Shown here piece by piece: positions 29,689-36,434 of a stretch of DNA of 64,000 nucleotides. Origin of the DNA: Shouchella lonarensis (GTDB lineage: Bacteria > Bacillota > Bacilli > Bacillales > Bacillaceae_D); assembly GCF_900096965.1 (NCBI RefSeq), contig NZ_FMYM01000007.1:62001-126000 (forward strand), given 5' to 3'. A program made the translations under genes and the position numbers. Position 1 is the stretch's first letter. Each line of letters begins with the position of its first letter. The notes beneath the pieces are model-generated. The model was not told where the DNA came from and searched no databases. It worked only from the letters and a program-made list of their open reading frames with translations.

Positions 29689-29709
29689 CCCTATGTGAGG
29701 GTCGGCTTT
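29681..29709. terminator. Bidirectional terminator spanning the nfeD and yqgB stops
   Basis: AAAGCTAACCCT pairs with AGGGTCGGCTTT around a 5-base loop; both stop codons lie within the 5' arm. Confidence 0.8.
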
Positions 29710-30485
29710 CTCTTTTTAGGTGGTATTTTTTTTAAGGCAAAGATGGAAAGTGTCAAGGTTGCGGCGATCAGCGTAGCACTGAGTAAGGTGGAAAGTAATG
29801 GCAGATCACTGTACGTCCGTACAAGCAAATCAGTTGTCAAAAATAATAATAGTGGTCCAGAGGTCGCATGTGCAGTAATCCCCCATAGATGGCGATACGT
29901 AATATGAGCGTGTGCCTCTTTTTTGAAAAGAAGGGTGATCGAGGCTACCAAAGAGATAAGAATAAAGACCCCTGTTGCATAGAGCATGTAAATCATAAGG
30001 CTAAAAATGACGACAATGATCGGTAAAAATGACTGCATGGATGTCACGGTGTCAAGCAAACGATCGCTAGATACTGAAGATCCCGCAAAGGCGTATGGGA
30101 TGGTTTGCTCAGAGTCATTGGAAAAGACAAGGAGTGAGGTCGGACCGAACACGACTCCTTGTTGGTGTTTGCTTATAAAAGAAGCGATGTGTCCTTCATC
30201 GTTGGTTAACAAAAACGCGTGGTCATCAAAAAAATAAGTTTGTTCTTTCTCAATTGTAAGTTGTTGATTTTCAATGGTTACATCGACATTCGTTGAATCT
30301 AAAAAAGTAACAACTTGGTCAATTTGCTTATGTAAAGTGACGCCAAGAGACACAAAAAAAGGCATACAAGCAATGAGTAAAACAAACAGTACATGAAAAA
30401 TGGTTTGTGTAATTGGGCGCATGCGGCTTGCGCTTAACATTGGGAGGTGGTATAAACTTTTTGTAATCCACTTCCAAAAATTCAT
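29691..30485 (-). CDS. yqgB: DUF1189 membrane protein YqgB
   Basis: 264 residues with about five membrane helices; a long extracytoplasmic segment (about residues 55-150) separates the first helix from the rest. DUF1189 members resemble maltodextrin utilisation protein YvdJ. YqgB of B. subtilis matches in size and in its location between yqfZ and sodA. A specific role is unknown. Confidence 0.8.
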   Translation of the reverse strand: MNFWKWITKSLYHLPMLSASRMRPITQTIFHVLFVLLIACMPFFVSLGVTLHKQIDQVVTFLDSTNVDVTIENQQLTIEKEQTYFFDDHAFLLTNDEGHIASFISKHQQGVVFGPTSLLVFSNDSEQTIPYAFAGSSVSSDRLLDTVTSMQSFLPIIVVIFSLMIYMLYATGVFILISLVASITLLFKKEAHAHITYRHLWGITAHATSGPLLLFLTTDLLVRTYSDLPLLSTLLSATLIAATLTLSIFALKKIPPKKRKPTLT

Positions 30486-30640
30486 AAAAAATGCCTCCCT
30501 AGATCAAAATAAGAACGGTGTAGCGTATCCGTCCTTCAAGTTTAGCGGATGCATTGATTGGACACAAGTAGAAATAAATGCGAAGGCAACGCTTACATAG
30601 AAATTTTTTTTGGTAAATAGAGAAATTGTAAAAAAGGTTA

Positions 30641-30669
30641 TTTACAAACAGCCCAAGCTGTTTAATAAT
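30641..30669 (+). promoter_or_regulatory. Possible promoter of the Na/Pi cotransporter gene
   Basis: TTTACA (30641-30646) and AATAAT (30664-30669) are 17 bases apart. The spacer holds an inverted repeat, AACAG-N6-CTGTT, that could be an operator. Both hexamers are imperfect. Confidence 0.45.
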
Positions 30670-30741
30670 AGACACGGTGGGTCATGTTGAGGCTTGTCAA
30701 AGACAGTCAAAAAACATTTACATAATGAAGGGATGAGATGT

Positions 30742-32367
30742 GTGGAAGATTTACAGGCGTTGCTGTTTATGTTCCTAGGAGGAGTAGGGATTTTCCTTTT
30801 CTCTGTAAAGTATATGGGGGACGGACTCCAAAAAACAGCAGGCGATGGCTTGCGAAATTTGTTGGATAGGTATACGACAAATCCGTTTATGGGGTTGATG
30901 GTTGGAATTATTGTCACGATTTTATTGCAGAGTAGTTCAGCAACCACTGTCTTAACGGTTGGACTTGTAAATGCCGGCTTTATGCGACTCCGTCAATCGG
31001 TCGCAGTGATTATGGGGGCAAATATTGGGACGACAACAACGGCCTTTATTATCGGGTTAAATTTAAAAGAATACAGTTTGCCAATTATGGCTATCGGCGC
31101 ATTTTTAATCTTCTTTTTCAAAATCAAAAAGGTGAACAACATTGGACAAATCATTTTTGGTTTTGGAGGATTGTTTTATGGTTTAGCTTTAATGGGGAGT
31201 AGTTTACGTCCACTCAGTAGTTGGGAGCCGTTTGTTGATTTTACCATTCGTATGGGTGAACACCCGGTTTTAGGTGTTATTGTGGGTGTAATTCTTGCTG
31301 TTTCTTTGCAAAGTTCGTCTGCAGCAATTGGTCTTGTCCAACAATTGTACGAGCAAGGTGCGATTGGTTTACAAGCTGCTTTACCGGTATTAATCGGGGA
31401 TAATATTGGAACGACGATCACTGCGATTCTCGTATCAATTGGTGCGACAGTTGCCGCACGCCGAGCGGCGCTCACACATGTGATGTTTAATGTGCTTGGA
31501 GCCATTTTAATCATGATCATTTTCCCATTTTTCGTCAACTTTATCGAATTCCTAGCAGGACAATTTAATTTAAATCCATCCATGCAGATTGCGGCTGCTC
31601 ACGGGGTATACAACACAGCAAATGTACTGATTCAATTTCCGTTTATTGCGGTGTTGGTACTAATTGTAACGAAGCTTGTGCCGGGTGAGGAGCTTGAGCT
31701 TGATTATAAGCCAAAGCATTTAGACCCAATTTTTATCGGCAGTTCACCAGGAATTGCATTGGGTCAAGCGAAACAAGAAGTGTTGCACATGGCGAGTTAT
31801 TCTCAACATGCATTAAAGCATGCGATCCGTTATATGGAAACTGGTGAAAAGAAAGATGCCGACAAGGCGTTAAAATATGAGGATGCGATCAACAATTTGG
31901 ATAAAGAAATCACGGAGTACTTAATTAAAGTGTCTTCACGATCATTGTCAGCGTCCGATTCTAACACGCACTCTGTTCTTTTAAATGTCGTTCGTGACAT
32001 TGAGCGGATTGGGGATCATATGGAGAACATTGTCGAATTAAAAGATTATCAAAAAGCGAACAAAGTCACGCTGAGCGATGTCGCCATTCAAGATTTAAAT
32101 GAGATGTTTGAGTTGACCCACTCGACGTTACAAAGCGCAATGGACTCACTTGAACACGACGACTTAGACAAAGCGCATGAAGTATTAAAGCACGAGGAAC
32201 TGATTGACAAAATGGAGAGAAAACTGCGTAAGCAACATATCGTTCGCATGAATGAAGGCGCATGTACAGGTGCTGCAGGGATTATTTTCGTAGATATCAT
32301 TAGTAACTTAGAGCGAATTGGCGACCACTCTGTCAATATTGCCGAAACGGTTATTGGTGAGGAATAG
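30742..32367 (+). CDS. Na/Pi cotransporter family protein with PhoU domain
   Basis: 541 residues. Two PNaS repeats each contain the QSSSA signature (ILLQSSSATTVLTVG and VSLQSSSAAIGLVQQ) that lines the sodium/phosphate site; a cytoplasmic PhoU-like helical domain follows (about 340-535, with RDIERIGDHMENI and NLERIGDHSVNIAE). It should import phosphate or regulate its flux. I choose GTG 30742 nine bases after GAAGGG; ATG 30733 is an alternative. An alkaline phosphatase gene lies 2.4 kb downstream. Confidence 0.88.
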   Translation: MEDLQALLFMFLGGVGIFLFSVKYMGDGLQKTAGDGLRNLLDRYTTNPFMGLMVGIIVTILLQSSSATTVLTVGLVNAGFMRLRQSVAVIMGANIGTTTTAFIIGLNLKEYSLPIMAIGAFLIFFFKIKKVNNIGQIIFGFGGLFYGLALMGSSLRPLSSWEPFVDFTIRMGEHPVLGVIVGVILAVSLQSSSAAIGLVQQLYEQGAIGLQAALPVLIGDNIGTTITAILVSIGATVAARRAALTHVMFNVLGAILIMIIFPFFVNFIEFLAGQFNLNPSMQIAAAHGVYNTANVLIQFPFIAVLVLIVTKLVPGEELELDYKPKHLDPIFIGSSPGIALGQAKQEVLHMASYSQHALKHAIRYMETGEKKDADKALKYEDAINNLDKEITEYLIKVSSRSLSASDSNTHSVLLNVVRDIERIGDHMENIVELKDYQKANKVTLSDVAIQDLNEMFELTHSTLQSAMDSLEHDDLDKAHEVLKHEELIDKMERKLRKQHIVRMNEGACTGAAGIIFVDIISNLERIGDHSVNIAETVIGEE

Positions 32368-32386
32368 CGTTTTAAAACAACGAAGG

Positions 32387-32420
32387 AAAAAGAGGACAGA
32401 AAAAATTGTCCTCTTTTTTT
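32387..32420 (+). terminator. Terminator after the Na/Pi cotransporter
   Basis: AAAAAGAGGACA pairs with TGTCCTCTTTTT (12 bp), followed by further Ts. Confidence 0.92.
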
Positions 32421-32430
32421 CTAAAAGCCA

Positions 32431-32459
32431 TTGCGAAGCTGCTTAAACCATGGTATTAT
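32431..32459 (+). promoter_or_regulatory. Promoter of the tRNA cluster
   Basis: TTGCGA (32431-32436) and TATTAT (32454-32459) are 17 bases apart, with an extended -10 TG. Transcription would start close to the first tRNA at 32478. Confidence 0.7.
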
Positions 32460-32477
32460 AGTTCTTGTCTTGATTGA

Positions 32478-32549
32478 TCCACAGTAGCTCAGTGGTAGAG
32501 CTATCGGCTGTTAACCGATCGGTCGCAGGTTCGAATCCTGCCTGTGGAG
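32478..32549 (+). tRNA. trnN: tRNA-Asn (GTT)
   Basis: Full cloverleaf: acceptor TCCACAG/CTGTGGA, T-arm loop TTCGAAT, anticodon GTT in the loop CTGTTAA. The discriminator is G and no CCA is encoded (CTT follows). It is first of five tRNAs in one cluster. Confidence 0.96.
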
Positions 32550-32560
32550 CTTATTTTTAT

Positions 32561-32634
32561 GGCGGTGTAGCTCAGCTGGCTAGAGCGTACGGTTCATACC
32601 CGTGAGGTCGGGGGTTCGATCCCCTCCGCCGCTA
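32561..32634 (+). tRNA. tRNA with CAT anticodon, probably elongator tRNA-Met
   Basis: Acceptor GGCGGTG/CGCCGCT, anticodon CAT in TTCATAC, T-loop TTCGATC. The sequence is nearly that of the B. subtilis elongator tRNA-Met as I recall it. It lacks initiator hallmarks (no GGG/CCC anticodon stem triplet). CCA is not encoded. Confidence 0.88.
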
Positions 32635-32645
32635 TATATCTTTAT

Positions 32646-32722
32646 GGCGATTGTGGCGAAGTGGTTAACGCACCGGATTGTGGTTCCGGCATTCGTGGGT
32701 TCGATTCCCATCAGTCGCCCCA
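32646..32722 (+). tRNA. trnH: tRNA-His (GTG)
   Basis: Anticodon GTG in TTGTGGT. The extra G-1 characteristic of tRNA-His is encoded (position 32646), opposite the discriminator C at 32719, before acceptor GCGATTG/CAGTCGC. This is the only member of the cluster with an encoded CCA (32720-32722). Confidence 0.95.
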
Positions 32723-32731
32723 TTTTTATTC

Positions 32732-32805
32732 GGACCCTTAGCTCAGTTGGTCAGAGCACTCGGCTCATAACCGATTGGTCGTAGGTTCGAGTCCTACAGG
32801 GTCCA
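32732..32805 (+). tRNA. tRNA with CAT anticodon, probably tRNA-Ile2 (lysidine-modified)
   Basis: Acceptor GGACCCT/AGGGTCC, anticodon CAT in CTCATAA, T-loop TTCGAGT. It differs from the tRNA-Met at 32561 and resembles Bacillus tRNA-Ile(CAU), in which TilS converts C34 to lysidine. Elongator Met is the alternative. CCA is not encoded. Confidence 0.8.
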
Positions 32806-32840
32806 CTTTAAAGGTCATGTGAACCTTTAACACCTAACAT

Positions 32841-32930
32841 GGAGGAATACCCAAGTCCGGCTGAAGGGATCGGTCTTGAAAACCGACAGGCGGGTTAAAC
32901 CGCGCGGGGGTTCGAATCCCTCTTCCTCCG
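32841..32930 (+). tRNA. trnS: tRNA-Ser (TGA)
   Basis: 90-base class II tRNA with a long variable arm; acceptor GGAGGAA/TTCCTCC, anticodon TGA in CTTGAAA, discriminator G. CCA is not encoded. Confidence 0.95.
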
Positions 32931-32950
32931 TTTATAGTACGAGTGAAATG

Positions 32951-32994
32951 AAAACCCGCAGAAATGTTGCTAGTCGACGTTTTTGTGGGTTTTT
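32951..32994 (+). terminator. Terminator of the tRNA cluster
   Basis: AAAACCCGC pairs with GTGGGTTTT (one wobble), and a T run follows, 20 bases after tRNA-Ser. Confidence 0.75.
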
Positions 32995-33120
32995 GTGTTG
33001 GGAGTGGGTATCCGGTGTTACACACATGAAAATGATAACATGTTTGGATTGGTGTATCTCTTTCTGGTTAGGTCGATTAGTTTTTAGTCATTAGTTGATG
33101 AGTATATTCCTTCCCATAGA

Positions 33121-33335
33121 TTTCTACTTTTACGCATAGTCTTATATTATGACATCGACGAAAATAAATGGGATATGATCATTTCTCCGATGGAGTTAGT
33201 CAAGGAAGCAAACAAAAGTGATGCAGTCATTCTATAGTGTGGAACGATTTATTTATTTAAATCCCTGAAGACCGAAAATATGGTACGGATAGCTTAAAGA
33301 GGATCGCGTTAAAGGCGTTTGAGTATAGGATGTAA
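33121..33335 (+). pseudogene. Possible gene remnant
   Basis: One frame is open from 33121 to a TAG at 33235 and encodes YYDIDENKWDMIISPM and ELVKEANKSDAVIL, protein-like in composition but with no good start codon. A different frame at about 33266-33335 then reads IPEDRKYGTDSLKRIALKAF before a stop. The pattern suggests a frameshifted and truncated gene. I do not recognise the family, and chance open frames in AT-rich DNA cannot be excluded. Confidence 0.3.
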
Positions 33336-33362
33336 AAAAGCCCCGTCCACAGAGGACAGGGC
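33334..33362 (-). terminator. Leftward terminator of the 33.5-34.3 kb cassette
   Basis: On the minus strand GCCCTGTCC pairs with GGACGGGGC around a 5-base loop, followed by six Ts. It lies about 125 bases past the small membrane protein gene. Confidence 0.85.
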
Positions 33363-33486
33363 ACTAGAGAATAAAGAAGATTACTTTGTGGACTTCAATT
33401 GTAACACACAAAACCTGTTTTAGCCATAATCTGACCCTATCATAATTGAGTGGCGACAATCACCATGCGTAAATCGGGAATTCATG

Positions 33487-33663
33487 TCATGTTCTCTTCG
33501 ACTCTTCTTTATTTGTGTGCCTTTTTGACCACATCAAAATAACCCCTCCCCCAATTATAACACTAGACAGCCAACTTAGATGCGAATTTCCTATGCCCAA
33601 AAAGATATACATAAACGCCACGACACAAGCGCCGACGAACAATAGATACCCTAAAATACGCAT
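33487..33663 (-). CDS. Small two-helix membrane protein
   Basis: 58 residues: MRILGYLLFVGACVVAFMYI begins the first membrane helix, a short turn FLGIGNSHLSWLS follows, then a second helix VIIGGGVILMW and a charged cytoplasmic-type tail (KRHTNKEESKRT). The minus-strand start has GGGTGG nine bases upstream. It begins 31 bases after the stop of the secreted protein gene and shares its terminator, so the two form an operon. Its size and position would suit an immunity or accessory protein, but that is inference. Confidence 0.7.
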   Translation of the reverse strand: MRILGYLLFVGACVVAFMYIFLGIGNSHLSWLSSVIIGGGVILMWSKRHTNKEESKRT

Positions 33664-33694
33664 GATAAACCACCCATTCCGTTTTTAATTTAAT

Positions 33695-34285
33695 TTACAG
33701 AAGAAAAAACACAAGCCCTCTTGCTATAACATCTGCCATCCAGCCAGTAACGCCAACCTTTTTGAGAGCATACCGGATACCATCTTCAGCGGTACCCTCA
33801 ACACCTAGTAGGATATCTAAAGTCTTCCAGGCAATTTTATAACCCAACCAGTATCTCAGAGCTTTTTTTGTTTTGTTATTGATAAGCGGAATCTTATCAA
33901 CCCACTCTTTAACAGATTCGTCCCATGCTTTTTGTCCTATGCCTTTCAGTTTCTTCATCATTTGCTTAGCAGCAGCTTTAGCCGCCTGCCCTTTTATACC
34001 TTGTGCAGTAACTATACCATCATCAACAGGAAAAGCTATTGTACCTCCAAGGTTGGGGAGACGATTATTTATCCCCAAGTCTTTACCAATACCTTGCAAC
34101 AAAAACTGAAAGTCTACTTGCTCTAGTTCCTCTAACATCTCTGCATCAAATTCAAATTCATCTAAGACAAAAACATCTTGATCCAACTTTTCAGCACTTT
34201 GTGCATTCGCAAGCGTCGGCAAAACTGCCGTAGACAACATCAATGCAGATAAAGCTGCGATGCTTGCTTTCTTCATCTTGTTCAT
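33695..34285 (-). CDS. Secreted protein with acidic leader and cationic helical C-terminal half
   Basis: I do not recognise this 196-residue family. A signal peptide ends at LANA (residue 28). Residues 31-58 are strongly acidic, with a dozen Asp/Glu. From about residue 97 the protein turns cationic and amphipathic (GIKGQAAKAAAKQMMKKLKG), continues with Trp/Tyr-rich helices (ALRYWLGYKIAWKTLDILLG), and ends in a hydrophobic GLVFFLL. This acidic-leader, cationic-core layout resembles precursors of secreted bacteriocin-like toxins. AGGGGAGAG lies eight bases before the ATG. No protease or exporter gene is adjacent. Confidence 0.82.
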   Translation of the reverse strand: MNKMKKASIAALSALMLSTAVLPTLANAQSAEKLDQDVFVLDEFEFDAEMLEELEQVDFQFLLQGIGKDLGINNRLPNLGGTIAFPVDDGIVTAQGIKGQAAKAAAKQMMKKLKGIGQKAWDESVKEWVDKIPLINNKTKKALRYWLGYKIAWKTLDILLGVEGTAEDGIRYALKKVGVTGWMADVIARGLVFFLL

Positions 34286-34406
34286 TTTAAAATCTCTCCC
34301 CTATGTGTATATTATTTTGTTACAAGAATATGCTAGCACACAGGAAAGTAGCGAAACAATGAATAATTTGTAAATTCGACATGATTAGTTATAGATAGAC
34401 TAAACT

Positions 34407-34435
34407 AGTCAGTATTAAACAAAACAAGTCAATAT
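34407..34435. repeat. 9-base direct repeats with 20-base period
   Basis: AGTCAGTAT at 34407-34415 and AGTCAATAT at 34427-34435 differ at one base and lie on the same helix face (two turns). Direct repeats of this length and spacing are typical of LytTR-type response-regulator sites, though no such regulator is in the window. Confidence 0.4.
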
Positions 34436-34681
34436 ATGCTATTGATTTTTTTGTTTCGTTCTGTTATAAGACATTTTTATAGTTCGATAGTGTAAATAGT
34501 TTAACATCTATCGATATATATTACAACATCTTATATGTAGGATGTATTTAAATTCTGCTAGTGCTTGGTAATTTTCGTCTGAAACAGCGTTGAACAATAA
34601 CATACGATGTATTATTGTATTGTTGCATAACACACATAGTGTTGCTCAGGTCTTTAAATTAATGCCCTTTGTAAAGAATCG

Positions 34682-34745
34682 TTTACGGAAAATAAACAAA
34701 TATTAACGTCATCTCCATTGAGCGTGCATATCACACTTGTATAGT
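34682..34745 (+). promoter_or_regulatory. Pho-box-like repeats and -10 of the alkaline phosphatase gene
   Basis: TTTACG (34682), TAAACA (34693) and TTAACG (34703) are TT(A/T/C)ACA-like hexamers at 10-11-base steps, the arrangement bound by PhoP. TATAGT at 34740-34745 is a reasonable -10. The -35 region has no consensus, as expected for an activated promoter. Confidence 0.5.
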
Positions 34746-34787
34746 GAAAATGCACGATCATTCATGAATTGGGGAGGGCTTTTTTAT

Positions 34788-36122
34788 ATGAAATTTAAAA
34801 ACTGTATTGTTGCTTTTGGTGCTGTACTCACGTTGTCTGCCGCTTATCCGGTGCAGGCGGTTGATCAACATGTTGCACCCCCGGAAGATCCATCAACAAA
34901 GACGGCTAAAAACGTCATTTTTTTAGTTCCTGATGGCTTCTCGCAAAGCTATGCATCGAGTTACCGGCTTTATAAAGAGGACGGTTTACCGATCTGGGAC
35001 GAGAAGAGGATGTTACGTGGGGGCGTTCAGACGTATTCAGCTGATCGGGCGATCACCGATTCAGCAGCAGCTGCAACAGCACTTGCAAGTGGTAAAAAGA
35101 CAAATAATGGGATGGTGGGTCTCACACCAGACGGCAAAGAAGTGACAACGATGGTGGATGTAGCTAAACAGCACGGAAAGCGGACAGGCCTTGTGGCGAC
35201 TTCGACGATCACGCATGCGACACCAGCCGCATTTGCGACGCATGTCCAGTCACGAAATGAGTATTTGGAAATTGCCAATCAACTTGTTCATAATGAAAAT
35301 GTTGATTTGTTATTTGGTGGCGGTCGGCACGAGTTTATGCCAAGTGAAAAAGGCGGTCTCCGTAAAGATGGGCAAAACTTAATTGAAAAAGCAAAGGAAT
35401 CTGGATATGGATACATTGAAACGGTAAATGATCTTGAAACTTGGAGTGGTGATGAGCAGCGGTTGCTTGGATTATTTGCCGATGAGGCGTTACAGCCGGT
35501 TTTAGAGCGAGGGCAAGAAGAGCCGAGCTTAGCTGAGATGACGACGCAGGCAATTAATTTTCTTTCGCAAGAAGAAGCCGGGTTCTTCTTAATGGTAGAG
35601 GGGAGTCAAATTGACTGGGGCGGACATGACAATGATGCTGCGTATGCAATGACAGAAATGGCGGAGTTTGATGATGCTGTAAAAGTCGCAGTGGATTTTG
35701 CGGATACAAATGAGGAAACACTGATTGTAATCGTCGCGGATCATGATACTGGTGGAATGGCTGTTCATGCGACGGATAAAGCGCATCCTTCGATGTTGCA
35801 TGGCGTGAAAGCAACTGGGGGGACGATTGCTTCGAAAGTGAAGAAAAATTTTAGTAACTTGAAGAAGGTACTTGAGGATCAAACGAATTTTAAATGGGAT
35901 TCCTCAGAATTGAAGCGATTGAAAAAGAGCAAGGATTTCACACTGGAGTTAAATCGCATGATAAGTGAAAAGGCAGGTATTGCTTGGACAACAACGGGCC
36001 ATACAGGTGTGGACGTGCCTCTTTATGCGTATGGTGTGGGAGCAGATTTGTTTTATGGAACGATGAATAATACAGATGTACCCGGGAAAATGAGCGAAGC
36101 ATTAGGCATCAGCGGATTTTAA
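34788..36122 (+). CDS. Secreted alkaline phosphatase
   Basis: Phosphate-scavenging monoesterase of the PhoA superfamily, 444 residues. A signal peptide ends near YPVQA (residue 24). Active-site blocks: IFLVPDGF (metal Asp), ITDSAAAATALASGKKT (nucleophile serine), GSQIDWGGHDND, DHDTGG, and TTGHTG (metal histidines). Start ATG 34788 is nine bases after GGGGAGGG; an upstream ATG is rejected. It resembles B. subtilis PhoA/PhoB. The promoter looks Pho-regulated, and a Na/Pi transporter lies upstream. Confidence 0.93.
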   Translation: MKFKNCIVAFGAVLTLSAAYPVQAVDQHVAPPEDPSTKTAKNVIFLVPDGFSQSYASSYRLYKEDGLPIWDEKRMLRGGVQTYSADRAITDSAAAATALASGKKTNNGMVGLTPDGKEVTTMVDVAKQHGKRTGLVATSTITHATPAAFATHVQSRNEYLEIANQLVHNENVDLLFGGGRHEFMPSEKGGLRKDGQNLIEKAKESGYGYIETVNDLETWSGDEQRLLGLFADEALQPVLERGQEEPSLAEMTTQAINFLSQEEAGFFLMVEGSQIDWGGHDNDAAYAMTEMAEFDDAVKVAVDFADTNEETLIVIVADHDTGGMAVHATDKAHPSMLHGVKATGGTIASKVKKNFSNLKKVLEDQTNFKWDSSELKRLKKSKDFTLELNRMISEKAGIAWTTTGHTGVDVPLYAYGVGADLFYGTMNNTDVPGKMSEALGISGF

Positions 36123-36130
36123 GGAGGTAG

Positions 36131-36168
36131 AAGCAGGCGGGGTAAGTCTTCCTACGCTTGCTTTTTTT
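36131..36168 (+). terminator. Terminator after the alkaline phosphatase gene
   Basis: AAGCAGGCGGGG pairs with CCTACGCTTGCTT (with wobbles and a mismatch), followed by seven Ts. Confidence 0.75.
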
Positions 36169-36253
36169 ATATAATCCAAAGGTGTATTAGATGACATTGT
36201 TTAGTGTGTTAATTTTACTCTATAAGGAGCAAAAAAGAACCTTCTACGGGACA

Positions 36254-36298
36254 GGTGCGAACCTGAGGTGCACATGAAATCCCCGGGAGGTTCGCACC
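36254..36298. repeat. Perfect 11-bp inverted repeat upstream of the CRISPR leader
   Basis: GGTGCGAACCT (36254-36264) and AGGTTCGCACC (36288-36298) are perfect complements around a 23-base loop. No T-tract follows. It lies 136 bases before the first CRISPR repeat. Confidence 0.6.
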
Positions 36299-36434
36299 AA
36301 CAAAGTGGTATTATTTGTATGTTTATCGTCTGTATTTGGCTATTTTGAAACGTTTGTTCGAGATATTTTTGTGAAATACAAGATATTTATCCTTAGGAGA
36401 GGGCTTTAATCTCCTTTTTATGGGATAAATCGCT
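36299..36434 (+). promoter_or_regulatory. Probable CRISPR leader
   Basis: About 136 bases of AT-rich sequence directly before the first intact repeat. The degenerate repeats are at the other end of the array, and the repeat's ATTGAAAT end is its 3' end, both placing the leader here. It should contain the array promoter. Confidence 0.65.

Larger units (their letters stand above)
32931..33486. other. Mostly non-coding interval after the tRNA cluster
   Basis: About 550 bases. It holds the tRNA transcript terminator (32951-32994), a stretch at 33121-33335 that reads like eroded coding sequence, and a leftward terminator at 33334-33362 serving the cassette that follows. The rest is AT-rich with no supported gene. 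Confidence 0.6.
34286..34787. other. AT-rich divergent regulatory interval
   Basis: About 500 bases between the leftward secreted-protein gene and rightward alkaline phosphatase gene. It has no supported gene. It contains two 9-base direct repeats 20 bases apart (34407-34435) and, near the phosphatase, a run of Pho-box-like hexamers (34682-34708) with a -10-like TATAGT. Confidence 0.6.

Noticed and set aside
32841-33500. Possible integrative-element attachment site at the tRNA-Ser 3' end
   Set aside because: I could not find a second copy of the tRNA 3' end downstream, and no integrase gene is present in the window.
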